From: Amphritea atlantica
Lineage (GTDB): Bacteria > Pseudomonadota > Gammaproteobacteria > Pseudomonadales > Balneatricaceae
Assembly (NCBI RefSeq): GCF_900111095.1
Contig: NZ_FOGB01000007.1
Coordinates: 24,413-88,412 of the forward strand
Direction: 5' to 3'
Length of the DNA stretch: 64,000 nt
A program made the position numbers and the translations under genes. Below are positions 1 through 7,681 of this stretch, in pieces; the stretch's first letter is position 1; each line of letters opens with the position of its first letter. Under the pieces are notes generated by a model. It saw only the letters and a program-made list of their open reading frames with translations. It had not been told where the DNA came from and searched no databases.

Positions 1-390
1 GCGGCCTAAATTGAACGGATGGAAGCCATCGACATCCTTTTCGGGGCGGATTCGCTCAAGAATCTCATTGGCTTCCAGATGGTCTGGCAGAGGGAGCTGG
101 ACCAGTATGCCGTCAATCTTAGGATCGCTGTTCAGCTCATCGACCAGATCAAGCAGTTGTTGCTGCGTGGTTTCGGCGGGCAGGTCGTAAGAGACGGACT
201 CAATGCCGACCTCTTTACACGCATTCTTCTTGTTTCTGACATAAACCTGCGAGGCGGGGTCGAAGCCTACCAGTACTACTGCCAGACTGGGGGGGCGTTT
301 GCCCTGATCAATGCGGGCTTTTACCCCAGCGGCAACCTGTTCGCGAACATTTTGGGCAATCTGTTTGCCGTCAATTATCTGAGCGCTCAT
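1..390 (-). CDS. folD: FolD, bifunctional methylenetetrahydrofolate dehydrogenase/cyclohydrolase (3' part cut by window edge)
   Basis: FolD interconverts 5,10-methylene-, methenyl- and 10-formyl-tetrahydrofolate in the cytoplasm, supplying one-carbon units. Only the N-terminal 130 codons lie in the window; the gene runs off position 1. Reading the minus strand from the ATG at 390 gives a protein starting [10 protein letters not shown], with the substrate-site Tyr50 and catalytic Lys54 inside the family signature [14 protein letters not shown] and the second signature [12 protein letters not shown] near residues 116-127. A purine-rich GAGGA lies about 14 bases before the ATG. It is transcribed away from the tRNA operon. 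The plus-strand reading across the same stretch is a shadow. Confidence 0.95.
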   Translation of the reverse strand, partial: MSAQIIDGKQIAQNVREQVAAGVKARIDQGKRPPSLAVVLVGFDPASQVYVRNKKNACKEVGIESVSYDLPAETTQQQLLDLVDELNSDPKIDGILVQLPLPDHLEANEILERIRPEKDVDGFHPFNLGR

Positions 391-721
391 CTTACGAATG
401 TTTTCCTCAGTCATTTTTTGATGGCGCGGATTGTCTCATGGTTGCCCCTATCCTCCAAGGGGAAATCCGCCGGGCAGACTTTGTTCCTCAGTGGTTATTG
501 AAGGCAGGCCCGGGCAGGCGACTGAAAACCGGTTTTTAATGGAGCGATTGTGTTTGTGGGTCGTAATAGCAGAAAATTGCTAAGTGGTTTATTTTGTTAA
601 AATTTTAAAAAAGGGTGTTGACGGGGTATAAAGCGATATATATTATGCGCACCACCTTGAAGGGAGGGTCATGACGCACCTGGTTGCAGATAGTGCTTCT
701 AACAAGGTCGGGCAGTGTCAG
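391..721. other. Intergenic region between folD and the tRNA operon
   Basis: No gene is supported in this stretch. It contains the leader of folD at its left end, an AT-rich segment around 560-610, and the tRNA operon promoter at 618-646. The remaining 70 bases are the leader of the tRNA transcript. Confidence 0.6.
618..646 (+). promoter_or_regulatory. sigma70 promoter of the tRNA operon
   Basis: TTGACG at 618-623 and TATTAT at 641-646 are separated by exactly 17 bases, a near-consensus sigma70 promoter. The -10 box is followed by a GC-rich discriminator (GCGC), which is typical of stable-RNA promoters under stringent control. Transcription would start near 653, about 70 bases before the first tRNA. 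Confidence 0.8.
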
Positions 722-797
722 GCGCCCGTAGCTCAATGGATAGAGCACTCGCCTTCTAAGCGAGCGGTTGCAGGTTCGACCCCTGCCGGGCGCGCCA
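722..797 (+). tRNA. tRNA-Arg (anticodon TCT)
   Basis: The acceptor strands GCGCCCG and CGGGCGC pair perfectly, followed by discriminator G and an encoded CCA. The anticodon stem-loop at about 748-764 carries TCT, reading AGA codons; the T loop has the GTTCGAC core. It is the first of four clustered tRNA genes. Confidence 0.97.
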
Positions 798-827
798 AAA
801 AGGTCTGACAGAAAGCTGTATTGCAAT

Positions 828-904
828 GGTGGGCGTAGCTCAGTTGGTAGAGCTCCGGATTGTGATTCCGGCGGTCGTGGGTTCAAGCCCCATCGTCCAC
901 CCCA
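828..904 (+). tRNA. tRNA-His (anticodon GTG), copy 1
   Basis: A 77-base cloverleaf including the extra G at position -1 that is diagnostic of tRNA-His; it pairs with C73 before the encoded CCA. The anticodon loop TTGTGAT gives GTG. It is identical in sequence to the second tRNA-His at 1078-1154. Confidence 0.97.
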
Positions 905-966
905 ATACAGAGTCATCGGATTCATGGTACGCTGATACCAGAAAACAGATGGCAAAAGAAAGTTTT

Positions 967-1051
967 GCGAGTGTGGCGGAATTGGTAGACGCGCTGGTTT
1001 TAGGTACCAGTATCTTACGGTGTGGGAGTTCGAGTCTCCCCACTCGCACCA
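967..1051 (+). tRNA. tRNA-Leu (anticodon TAG)
   Basis: Class II tRNA of 85 bases with a long variable arm. The acceptor strands GCGAGTG and CACTCGC pair perfectly, with discriminator A and encoded CCA. The anticodon loop TTTAGGT gives TAG, reading CUA. It lies between the two tRNA-His genes. Confidence 0.97.
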
Positions 1052-1077
1052 ATGACTTTCTCAATCAATATGCCTGT

Positions 1078-1154
1078 GGTGGGCGTAGCTCAGTTGGTAG
1101 AGCTCCGGATTGTGATTCCGGCGGTCGTGGGTTCAAGCCCCATCGTCCACCCCA
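1078..1154 (+). tRNA. tRNA-His (anticodon GTG), copy 2
   Basis: Base-for-base identical to the tRNA-His at 828-904, including G-1 and the encoded CCA. It is the last tRNA of the cluster. No rho-independent hairpin is evident immediately downstream. Confidence 0.97.
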
Positions 1155-1399
1155 TTTCCCCTGTTTATCTATTCCTGTTTTCTTTCCTGTATTTAAAACT
1201 ATTTCAATCTGTTAGCAGTTTGTTCTGTGTACGTTGATATTCAACGCTTTTCACTTGACTAATAGTGCCGCTTCCCGGACAATTTCCGCCTTTAGAAATT
1301 CTGGCACCTGTTGTTACGGGCTTTGTGCTGAAGCATGAGGGTAAGCAGCGGGTCAATTTTCAGATTTGTAACGATACAAATAATTTTGTGAGGAATTCC

Positions 1400-2734
1400 A
1401 TGCAAGTATCCGTAGAAACCACTACTGGTCTTGAGCGTCAGCTGACTGTTGTCGTACCTGCTGATCGTGTAGACGGCGATGTAGCTAAGCGTGTTCAGCA
1501 GACAGCCCGTACTGTTCGTCTGGACGGTTTCCGTCCTGGTAAAGTGCCGGTTAAAGTGGTTAAAAAACGCTACGGCCAGGGCATCCGTCAGGAAGTGATC
1601 GGGGAAGTTGTGCAGCAGAGCTTTTATGAAGCGATTCAGCAGGAAAACCTGACCCCTGCCGGTGGCCCGAATGTCGAATTTAAAAACGACAAAGAGGGTG
1701 AGGATTTCTCATACACAGCTACGTTTGAAGTATACCCGGAGATCGCTCTGGCTGACTTCTCCAGCGTTGAGATTATTAAAAACTCCGCTGAGGTTAAAGA
1801 TGCTGATCTGGATCAGATGATTGAAACTCTGCAGAAGCAGCAAGCTGCTTTTGAAGAGGCTGATAAAGCTGCGGCTGAAGGCGACCAGCTGAACATCGAC
1901 TTCGAAGGTTTTATCGATGGTGAGGCTTTCGATGGCGGCACCGCAACCGGTATGGATCTGGTGCTGGGTTCCAACACGATGATTCCTGGTTTCGAGGCCC
2001 AGCTGGAAGGCGCTAAGGTGGGTGACGAGAAAGAGGTTAATGTTACTTTCCCTGAGGAATACCACGCTGAAAACCTGAAAGGTAAAGATGCTAAGTTCAA
2101 CGTTAAAGTGAACAAGGTTTCTGCTCAGGTGCTGCCAGAACTGAACGAAGAGTTCTTTGCTAAGTTTGGTATCGAAGAGAAGACCGTTGACAGCTTCAAA
2201 GTTGAAGTGCGCAAGAACATGGAGCGCGAACTGACTCAGGCGCTGAAATCCAAGCTGAAAGAAGCAGTATTCGGTAAGCTGGTAGAGATCAACGCCATTG
2301 ATGTACCTGCTGCCCTGATTGATGGCGAGATCGATGCAATGCGTCGTCAGGCTATCCAGCAGTTTGGTGGCGAGAATGCCAATATCGATCCTAACATGCT
2401 GCCTAAAGAGATGTTTGCAGAACAGGCTGAAAAGCGTGTTAAGGTTGGTTTGCTGGTCGCTGAAGTGATCAAAGCAAACGAACTGAAGGTTGACGAAGAT
2501 CGTGTCCGCACCACTGTTGAAGAGCTGGCTGCGACTTATCAGGAGCCTCAGCAGGTGATCGACTGGTACTACAGCAACCAGGAGATGCTGAATCAGATTA
2601 ACAATCTGGTTCTGGAAGATCAGGTGATGGATCTGCTGCTGGATTCTGCTAAGGTAAGCGAAACCGAGCTGAGCTATGAAGACGCAATCAAGCCTGCTGC
2701 ACCCGCAGCAGAAGAAGAATCAGAAGAGGCGTAA
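1400..2734 (+). CDS. tig: Trigger factor (ribosome-associated chaperone and peptidyl-prolyl isomerase)
   Basis: Trigger factor binds the large ribosomal subunit near the exit tunnel and shields nascent chains. The start chosen is the ATG at 1400, preceded by GTGAGGAATTCC; the frame is open further upstream but the family begins MQVSVETTTG. The protein is 444 residues, close to the usual length. The N-terminal domain carries the ribosome-docking signature GFRPGKVP at residues 43-50; an FKBP-type PPIase domain follows around 150-245, then the helical chaperone domain and an acidic tail. It is first in the tig-clpP-clpX order common in gammaproteobacteria and is followed by its own terminator. 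Confidence 0.97.
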   Translation: MQVSVETTTGLERQLTVVVPADRVDGDVAKRVQQTARTVRLDGFRPGKVPVKVVKKRYGQGIRQEVIGEVVQQSFYEAIQQENLTPAGGPNVEFKNDKEGEDFSYTATFEVYPEIALADFSSVEIIKNSAEVKDADLDQMIETLQKQQAAFEEADKAAAEGDQLNIDFEGFIDGEAFDGGTATGMDLVLGSNTMIPGFEAQLEGAKVGDEKEVNVTFPEEYHAENLKGKDAKFNVKVNKVSAQVLPELNEEFFAKFGIEEKTVDSFKVEVRKNMERELTQALKSKLKEAVFGKLVEINAIDVPAALIDGEIDAMRRQAIQQFGGENANIDPNMLPKEMFAEQAEKRVKVGLLVAEVIKANELKVDEDRVRTTVEELAATYQEPQQVIDWYYSNQEMLNQINNLVLEDQVMDLLLDSAKVSETELSYEDAIKPAAPAAEEESEEA

Positions 2735-2765
2735 TTGCCCTTCGTCTTAATTGCGTTTATAAAAG

Positions 2766-2802
2766 AACGGTTGTCGGCTTAGGTCGGCTGCCGTTTTTTT
2801 TT
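2766..2802 (+). terminator. Rho-independent terminator after tig
   Basis: An AACGG...CCGTT stem extends through wobble pairs to about 13 pairs with a TTAG loop, followed by nine T residues. It ends the tig transcript before clpP. Confidence 0.75.
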
Positions 2803-2849
2803 CTGGACGTGCGCTAAGCGTGTTTGTTAAGGATTAGGAGAGAATTCAA

Positions 2850-3470
2850 ATGTCGGATTTTTATAATGGCCCTACAGTAATTACTAATAGCGGTCTGGTA
2901 CCCATGGTTGTTGAACAGACAGCCCGTGGTGAGCGTTCTTACGACATCTACTCTCGATTGCTCAAAGAGCGGGTTATCTTCATGGTGGGTCAGGTGGAAG
3001 ACCATATGGCTAACCTGGTGGTTGCTCAGTTACTGTTTCTTGAATCGGAAAACCCGGATAAAGATATTCACCTGTATATCAACTCACCGGGTGGTTCAGT
3101 CACTGCAGGATTGTCTATCTATGACACTATGCAGTTCATCAAGCCCGATGTAAGCACTATGTGTATCGGTCAGGCGGCCAGTATGGGCGCTCTGTTGCTG
3201 ACCGGTGGTGCCGCAGGTAAGCGTTATTGTCTGCCGCATTCGCGGATGATGATTCACCAGCCTTTGGGCGGTTATCAGGGGCAGGCTACGGATATCGAGA
3301 TCCACACTCAGGAAATCCTGACGATTCGTGATAAATTGAACACCATTATGTCTCATCACACCGGTCAGGATATGGCGACCATCAGTAAGGATACCGACCG
3401 GGATAACTTTATGTCTCCCGAACAGGCGGTTGCTTACGGTCTGGTCGATCAGGTGCTGAGCAGCCGTTAA
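2850..3470 (+). CDS. clpP: ClpP, ATP-dependent Clp protease proteolytic subunit
   Basis: Serine peptidase that forms the barrel-shaped proteolytic chamber fed by ClpX or ClpA. The 206-residue protein has the catalytic triad at Ser111 (GQAASMGA), His136 (MMIHQPLGG) and Asp185, the same positions as the E. coli precursor. The start ATG at 2850 follows a good AGGAGA ribosome-binding site. It lies directly upstream of clpX, its unfoldase partner, with a 166-bp gap containing inverted repeats. Confidence 0.97.
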   Translation: MSDFYNGPTVITNSGLVPMVVEQTARGERSYDIYSRLLKERVIFMVGQVEDHMANLVVAQLLFLESENPDKDIHLYINSPGGSVTAGLSIYDTMQFIKPDVSTMCIGQAASMGALLLTGGAAGKRYCLPHSRMMIHQPLGGYQGQATDIEIHTQEILTIRDKLNTIMSHHTGQDMATISKDTDRDNFMSPEQAVAYGLVDQVLSSR

Positions 3471-3550
3471 TACGGCTGTGATCGGGACAGTTAGCAGTCC
3501 CGTATTGCCTGTCGTGATAGCACCGCACTTGAAGTTTGATTCAAAGCGGT

Positions 3551-3573
3551 GCACATTATCCGCTATAATGTGC
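3551..3573. promoter_or_regulatory. Inverted repeat with embedded TATAAT in the clpP-clpX gap
   Basis: GCACATTAT and ATAATGTGC form a perfect 9-bp inverted repeat around a 5-base spacer. The right arm contains TATAAT at 3564-3569, a plausible -10 for a separate clpX promoter, but no good -35 lies 17 bases upstream. A second imperfect inverted repeat (GCACCGC...GCGGTGC) overlaps it at about 3521-3553. The regulatory role is inferred only. Confidence 0.35.
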
Positions 3574-3636
3574 GTGGCACACGAAAGAAATCAAAAGTCC
3601 GGGCCGGGCATGGCCGGGACAAACAGAGGTAGTTGA

Positions 3637-4932
3637 ATGTCGGACGATATCAACGGACAGGGAGGAAGCGATGACAGCAAGTTGCTGTATTGCTCTTTCT
3701 GTGGAAAAAGCCAGGACGAAGTTAAGAAACTGATTGCAGGCCCGTCTGTATTTATCTGTGATGAATGTGTTGATCTGTGTAACGATATCATCAAAGAGGA
3801 GATTCAGGACGCGGAAGAAGCCCAGGAAGAGGGCGATCGCCTGCCGACTCCGGCTGAAATTAAAGACAATCTGGATGCGTACGTAATCGGTCAGGAACGG
3901 GCCAAGAAAGTACTCTCCGTTGCGGTATACAATCACTACAAGCGTCTGCGTTTCCAGCAAACCGCCGGTGATACCGATGTTGAGCTGGGTAAGAGTAATA
4001 TCCTGCTGATCGGCCCAACCGGTAGCGGTAAAACCCTGCTGGCTCAGACGCTGGCAAGAATGCTGAACGTGCCGTTCACCATTGCCGATGCAACAACACT
4101 GACCGAAGCTGGTTATGTGGGTGAAGATGTTGAGAACATCATTCAGAAGTTGCTGCAAAAGTGTGATTACGATGTCGAGAAAGCCCAGCTGGGTATTGTC
4201 TACATCGATGAGATCGATAAGATCTCCCGCAAATCAGATAACCCATCTATCACCCGCGATGTCAGTGGTGAAGGGGTTCAGCAGGCCTTGCTGAAACTGA
4301 TTGAAGGCACCGTGGCTTCAGTACCGCCTCAGGGTGGTCGTAAGCATCCACAGCAGGAGTTTTTGCAGGTTGATACCTCCAATATCCTGTTTATCTGTGG
4401 TGGCGCATTTGCTGGTCTGGATCAGGTGATCAAACACCGTAGTGAAAAGAGCTCAATCGGCTTCAATGCGGCCGTTGTCAGTAAGGAAGAGACCCGCAAG
4501 ATTACCGATGTGCTGGCCGACCTGGAGTCTGAAGATCTGGTGAAGTATGGTCTGATCCCTGAGTTTGTCGGACGTCTGCCAATGATAGCGACGCTGACTG
4601 AGCTGGATGAGGATGCCCTGATTCAGATTCTGACCGAGCCGAAAAACTCGCTGACGAAGCAATATTCAGCGCTGTTCGGTATGGAAGGCGCTGATCTGGA
4701 TTTCCGCGAAGATGCGCTGAAAGCCGTTGCGACCAAGGCGCTTGAAAGAAAGACCGGTGCCCGGGGGCTGCGCTCCATTCTGGAAGAGAACTTGCTGGAC
4801 ATTATGTACAGCCTGCCATCTCAGAAGGGAATCTCCAAGGTTGTTATTGATGAGGGCGTGATCAACGGCGAGTCCGACCCGATCCTTATCTATGAAAATC
4901 TCGAAGCACCGAAAGCGGCTGCCGAAGACTGA
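3637..4932 (+). CDS. clpX: ClpX, ATP-dependent protease ATP-binding subunit
   Basis: AAA+ unfoldase that recognises tagged substrates and threads them into ClpP. The 431-residue protein has the N-terminal zinc-binding domain (Cys19, Cys22, Cys41, Cys44), Walker A GPTGSGKT at 126-133, the GYVG pore loop at 159-162, Walker B YIDEID at 189-194, and the C-terminal small AAA+ domain. Start ATG 3637 follows GAGGTAG. It is usually followed by lon in gammaproteobacteria; here a YebC-family gene follows instead. Confidence 0.97.
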   Translation: MSDDINGQGGSDDSKLLYCSFCGKSQDEVKKLIAGPSVFICDECVDLCNDIIKEEIQDAEEAQEEGDRLPTPAEIKDNLDAYVIGQERAKKVLSVAVYNHYKRLRFQQTAGDTDVELGKSNILLIGPTGSGKTLLAQTLARMLNVPFTIADATTLTEAGYVGEDVENIIQKLLQKCDYDVEKAQLGIVYIDEIDKISRKSDNPSITRDVSGEGVQQALLKLIEGTVASVPPQGGRKHPQQEFLQVDTSNILFICGGAFAGLDQVIKHRSEKSSIGFNAAVVSKEETRKITDVLADLESEDLVKYGLIPEFVGRLPMIATLTELDEDALIQILTEPKNSLTKQYSALFGMEGADLDFREDALKAVATKALERKTGARGLRSILEENLLDIMYSLPSQKGISKVVIDEGVINGESDPILIYENLEAPKAAAED

Positions 4933-4954
4933 GTTTATTCAGTGATATGTAAAG

Positions 4955-4976
4955 ACGCGCCCACGGCGCGTTTTTT
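4955..4976 (+). terminator. Rho-independent terminator after clpX
   Basis: ACGCGCC and GGCGCGT form a 7-bp GC-rich stem with a CAC loop, followed by TTTTTT. Confidence 0.85.
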
Positions 4977-5102
4977 GTATCCTGATCAACTAATCCCCTG
5001 TTAACTGATCTATTTGTTAACAATCAGGATTCACACACTAGAGCTTAGACGGGCGAGCGATTAAAATGAGCCCCTGTCTTAATGTAAGAAAGAGATTTTC
5101 CA

Positions 5103-5828
5103 ATGGGAAGAAAGTTTGAAGTTCGTAAGGCTTCCATGGCTAAGACTCAGGGAGCTAAATCCAAACTGTATGCTAAATATGGTAAGGAGATCTATGTTGT
5201 CGCTAAAAATGGTGGCGTAGATCCTGAGGGTAACCTGTCGCTGCGTCGTATTATCGAGAAAGCGAAAAAAGATCAGGTGCCGGCGCATGTTATCGAAAAG
5301 GCGATTGATAAAGCCGCAGGCGGTGGAGGAGAGGATTTCGTTCCTACGCGCTACGAGGGTTTTGGCCCAGGCGGATGCATGGTCATCGCTGATTGTCTTA
5401 CCGATAACAATAACCGCACTTTTGGTGATGTCCGTGTTGCTTTCAATAAGGGTAAAGCAAAACTGGGCGGTCAGGGCACCGTTGCACATATGTTTGATCA
5501 CCGTGCCGTGTTTGTATTTCCCCATGACGACGAGGATGAGATCCTTGAGTTGCTGATGGAAGCAGATGTTGATGTGGCTGAAATCGAGAGTGAAGATGGC
5601 AACATCACCGTCTACGCGCCCCATACTGACTTCTTCAAAACTAAAACGGCTCTGACTGAAGCGTACCCGGATCTGGAAATGGAAGTGGAGGAGATTACCT
5701 TCATCCCACAGACTTATACCGAGCTGGCGGGTGAAGACCTTGAGCAGTTTGAGAAGTTCCTTGAGCTGCTCAACGATGTGGAAGATGTTCAGGATATCTA
5801 CCATAACGTTGAGATGGCTGATGAGTAG
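5103..5828 (+). CDS. YebC/PmpR family protein (YeeN-like)
   Basis: The family includes DNA-binding regulators and, in recent work, ribosome-associated factors that relieve proline stalling. The 241-residue protein keeps the family blocks: basic N-terminus [23 protein letters not shown], the [16 protein letters not shown] helix, the glycine-rich [11 protein letters not shown] and the RYEGFGPGG signature at about residues 80-88. The MGRK start and overall features resemble the YeeN branch more than YebC itself. The protein is strongly acidic in its C-terminal half. It occupies the position downstream of clpX and is followed by a strong terminator. Confidence 0.88.
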   Translation: MGRKFEVRKASMAKTQGAKSKLYAKYGKEIYVVAKNGGVDPEGNLSLRRIIEKAKKDQVPAHVIEKAIDKAAGGGGEDFVPTRYEGFGPGGCMVIADCLTDNNNRTFGDVRVAFNKGKAKLGGQGTVAHMFDHRAVFVFPHDDEDEILELLMEADVDVAEIESEDGNITVYAPHTDFFKTKTALTEAYPDLEMEVEEITFIPQTYTELAGEDLEQFEKFLELLNDVEDVQDIYHNVEMADE

Positions 5829-5856
5829 TCAGACGTAGCTGATCAGTTAATAAAAG

Positions 5857-5883
5857 GCCGGTGCGGAAGCATCGGCTTTTTTT
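5857..5883 (+). terminator. Rho-independent terminator after the YebC-family gene
   Basis: GCCGGTGC and GCATCGGC pair over 8 bp (one wobble) around GGAA, followed by seven T residues. Confidence 0.85.
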
Positions 5884-6351
5884 AGATTCATCGCGCTTTA
5901 TCGGGAAAGGATGCCAGCATATTTGATATTCTGTGGAGCGATACAACAGCCTGAAAGAAACTCACCACAGAGGACACGGAGAGCACAGAGAAATCCTTAT
6001 AAATAGTGTTACTCCGTGTCTTCTGTGTGACCTTTGGATACATTTCCTTATACTTTTCAAGACCTCCGCCCACCGGTTATGGAGCCGTATCCTACAACGT
6101 CAGGAGCTCAGCTTTTACTGCCTACAAAAGATCGCTTGGCAGAGATTTTACATATCTGGAGAGCGCACTTACCAGACTTAAACCGGAAAGTTATCAACAC
6201 TTTCTACATCCTTCTCCATAACACGCGAAGAACCTTTTTAATGCGTGTCTGGAACTGTAGAACAGGTATGTCGAAGATAACTATTGACGAAATAAAGGGC
6301 TTTGAACCCTTTAATGAGAATATGCCTGTTCTGTATTCTTAATTTAAGTTT
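5884..6351. other. Gene-poor stretch with a diverged copy of the chromosomal repeat family
   Basis: No convincing gene is seen. Around 5908-6030 the sequence resembles the repeat family found at 61.6-62.0 kb and 63.7-64.0 kb: a CCAGCATAT motif, then CACAGAGGACACGGAG and its inverted partner CTCCGTGTCTTCTGTGTG, which could fold into a long hairpin. The rest (6031-6290) has short open frames in several phases with no recognisable product. Near the right end a small hairpin lies downstream of the integrase gene. Confidence 0.5.
6292..6314 (-). terminator. Possible terminator downstream of the integron integrase
   Basis: TAAAGGG and CCCTTTA form a 7-bp stem with a 7-base loop 38 bases past the integrase stop codon. 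On the minus strand the trailing T-run is short (TATTTC), so terminator activity is uncertain. A similar AAAGGG/CCCTTT hairpin stands in the leader of cassette 15. Confidence 0.35.
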
Positions 6352-7338
6352 TTATAGCCTGTCTGATGGGCTGATGACGCCGTTTCCTCCACGATTTACT
6401 ACATGAGTATAAATTTGGGTAGTTGTTACATCGGAATGGCCCAGCAATACCTGAATTGTGCGAATATCATAGCCTGACTCTAAGAGGTGAGTTGCAAAAC
6501 TGTGTCGAAAGCTATGGGTTTTAGCTGGTTTGTTAATCCCTGCTGCTTTGACAGCCCGAGTTACCTGCTTTCGTAATGCGGAAGGGTGAAGATGATGACG
6601 CCGAAGAATTCCTGTGCGAGGATCACGGCCAATTTGGCTTGAAGGAAAGAGATACTGCCATGCTGTTTCTCTGGCCGCGCCCGGGTATTTTCTGTCGAGA
6701 GCGTAAGGCATATAAACCTCTCCAAATCCCTGGGCAATATCCGATTGATGGAGATGCTCAACTTCTGTTATCTGATTTTTAAGTGCTGGGATGAGTCTTT
6801 GGGGTAGCATCGTTGTTCTGTCTTTATCTCCCTTGCCAGCGCGGACAAAAATATTGTTACTTTCGAAGTCTATATCCTTAACTCTGAGAGACAGTAGTTC
6901 GGCGCTACGTAAACCTGTGCCATACATCAGTTCTACCTGAAGCCTGTGAACCCCTTTTAGGTTTGAAAGAATAGAAGAGACTTCTGCTCTGCTATAGACA
7001 ACGGGCAACCTCCGATGAGTGCGAGCCGGGGAGAAACTAAGATGAGATACTTCAACAGCCAGAAACTTACGGTATAGGTACATCAGGGCATTTAATGCGA
7101 TTTTTTGTGTGCTTACAGAGCAATGTTTATTGATAGCAAGGTCATTTAAAAATGCTTCAATATGTATTGCATCCATATCTTTGGGATGTTGTTTGTTGTG
7201 AAAGTAGATGAACCGTTTGATCCAGTGAACATACGTTTGTTCAGTTCGATAGGCCAGGCCATTTATGCGGATATGTTGGCGAAGCTGCACCATAAAGCGA
7301 GTGGGCTTGTTGGGTATCTTGTGTCTAATGTCATCCAT
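6352..7338 (-). CDS. intI: Integron integrase IntI (site-specific tyrosine recombinase)
   Basis: IntI recombines folded single-stranded attC sites with attI to capture and shuffle gene cassettes. The protein from the ATG at 7338 is 328 residues, normal for the family; AAGAGA lies 8 bases upstream. A longer frame to 7395 would run through the LexA box and is rejected. Tyrosine recombinase residues are all present: Arg144 (GTGLRSAE), His275 and Arg278 (THSFRHS), His301 (LLGHSD) and nucleophile Tyr310 (QIYTHV), with lysines at 169/172. Residues about 213-255 ([17 protein letters not shown] ... RRHHLHPS) are the extra IntI-specific segment that binds the extrahelical bases of attC, which separates it from XerC/D. 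It diverges from the cassette array, the standard integron layout. Confidence 0.96.
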   Translation of the reverse strand: MDDIRHKIPNKPTRFMVQLRQHIRINGLAYRTEQTYVHWIKRFIYFHNKQHPKDMDAIHIEAFLNDLAINKHCSVSTQKIALNALMYLYRKFLAVEVSHLSFSPARTHRRLPVVYSRAEVSSILSNLKGVHRLQVELMYGTGLRSAELLSLRVKDIDFESNNIFVRAGKGDKDRTTMLPQRLIPALKNQITEVEHLHQSDIAQGFGEVYMPYALDRKYPGAARETAWQYLFPSSQIGRDPRTGILRRHHLHPSALRKQVTRAVKAAGINKPAKTHSFRHSFATHLLESGYDIRTIQVLLGHSDVTTTQIYTHVVNRGGNGVISPSDRL

Positions 7339-7354
7339 GACAGAATCTCTTTTA

Positions 7355-7370
7355 CTGTTTTTATATACAG
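7355..7370. promoter_or_regulatory. LexA (SOS) box in the intI promoter
   Basis: CTG and CAG are separated by ten AT-rich bases (CTGTTTTTATATACAG), matching the gammaproteobacterial LexA consensus, and the flanks extend the palindrome by TA/TA. It lies 17 bases upstream of the intI start codon, where LexA would block transcription. LexA control of integron integrases is established in Vibrio and class 1 integrons. Confidence 0.9.
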
Positions 7371-7516
7371 TAGTGTGCGGGTGCTTATATGTCAATTATC
7401 CCAATTCAGGGGACCCCCTTTCCCTTGAACACTGAAAATATTGAACTAACTCTTTGATTTAACTGAAAGAGGTATTATGATCAGGCCAATGTTATTGGCA
7501 TGGATGCAGCCTCTAC

Positions 7517-7621
7517 AGGCACTATAATTCTGTAAACTGCCTTTCGTGATTATTGCTAACCTGCTGATATATAAAATAAATGTGAATTTTGGTCTATCGA
7601 ATTTCCAGAATTATAGTGCCT
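7517..7621. repeat. 105-bp element bounded by 16-bp perfect inverted repeats, in the attI region
   Basis: AGGCACTATAATTCTG at 7517-7532 is exactly inverted at 7606-7621. The ends resemble terminal inverted repeats of a miniature mobile element, but no coding sequence fits inside and no clear target duplication flanks it. It sits between the intI promoter and the first cassette, where the integrase-binding attI sequences are expected. Confidence 0.55.
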
Positions 7622-7664
7622 GGGAGTTATAGTGCCAAAGGGCACTATAATTTACTGTTATATT
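7600..7664 (+). other. attI recombination site region; cassette 1 junction at 7658/7659
   Basis: Cassette 1 ends in an R'' box ATATAAC, so its start must read TTATAT; G^TTATAT occurs at 7658-7664, just before its ribosome-binding site. This fixes the attI/cassette junction. Immediately upstream a perfect 10-bp inverted repeat (TTATAGTGCC, AAAG, GGCACTATAA; 7627-7650) repeats the motif of the 105-bp element. TATAAT at 7646-7651 could be the -10 of the cassette promoter Pc, but the -35 is poor. The left limit of attI is not determined. Confidence 0.55.
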
Positions 7665-7681
7665 TCTAGGAGAATCCTACA

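Noticed and set aside
19..501. 160-codon plus-strand open frame
   Set aside because: It covers the minus-strand folD, which has clear family motifs.
605..1237. Open frames on both strands across the tRNA cluster
   Set aside because: They are shadows of the four tRNA genes; repeated motifs in the two tRNA-His copies explain their similarity to each other.
6034..6342. 102-codon open frame downstream of intI
   Set aside because: No ribosome-binding site, no recognisable family, and it lies partly on repeat sequence.
7339..7395. Upstream extension of the integrase frame
   Set aside because: It runs through the LexA box and lacks a ribosome-binding site; the ATG at 7338 gives the normal IntI length.
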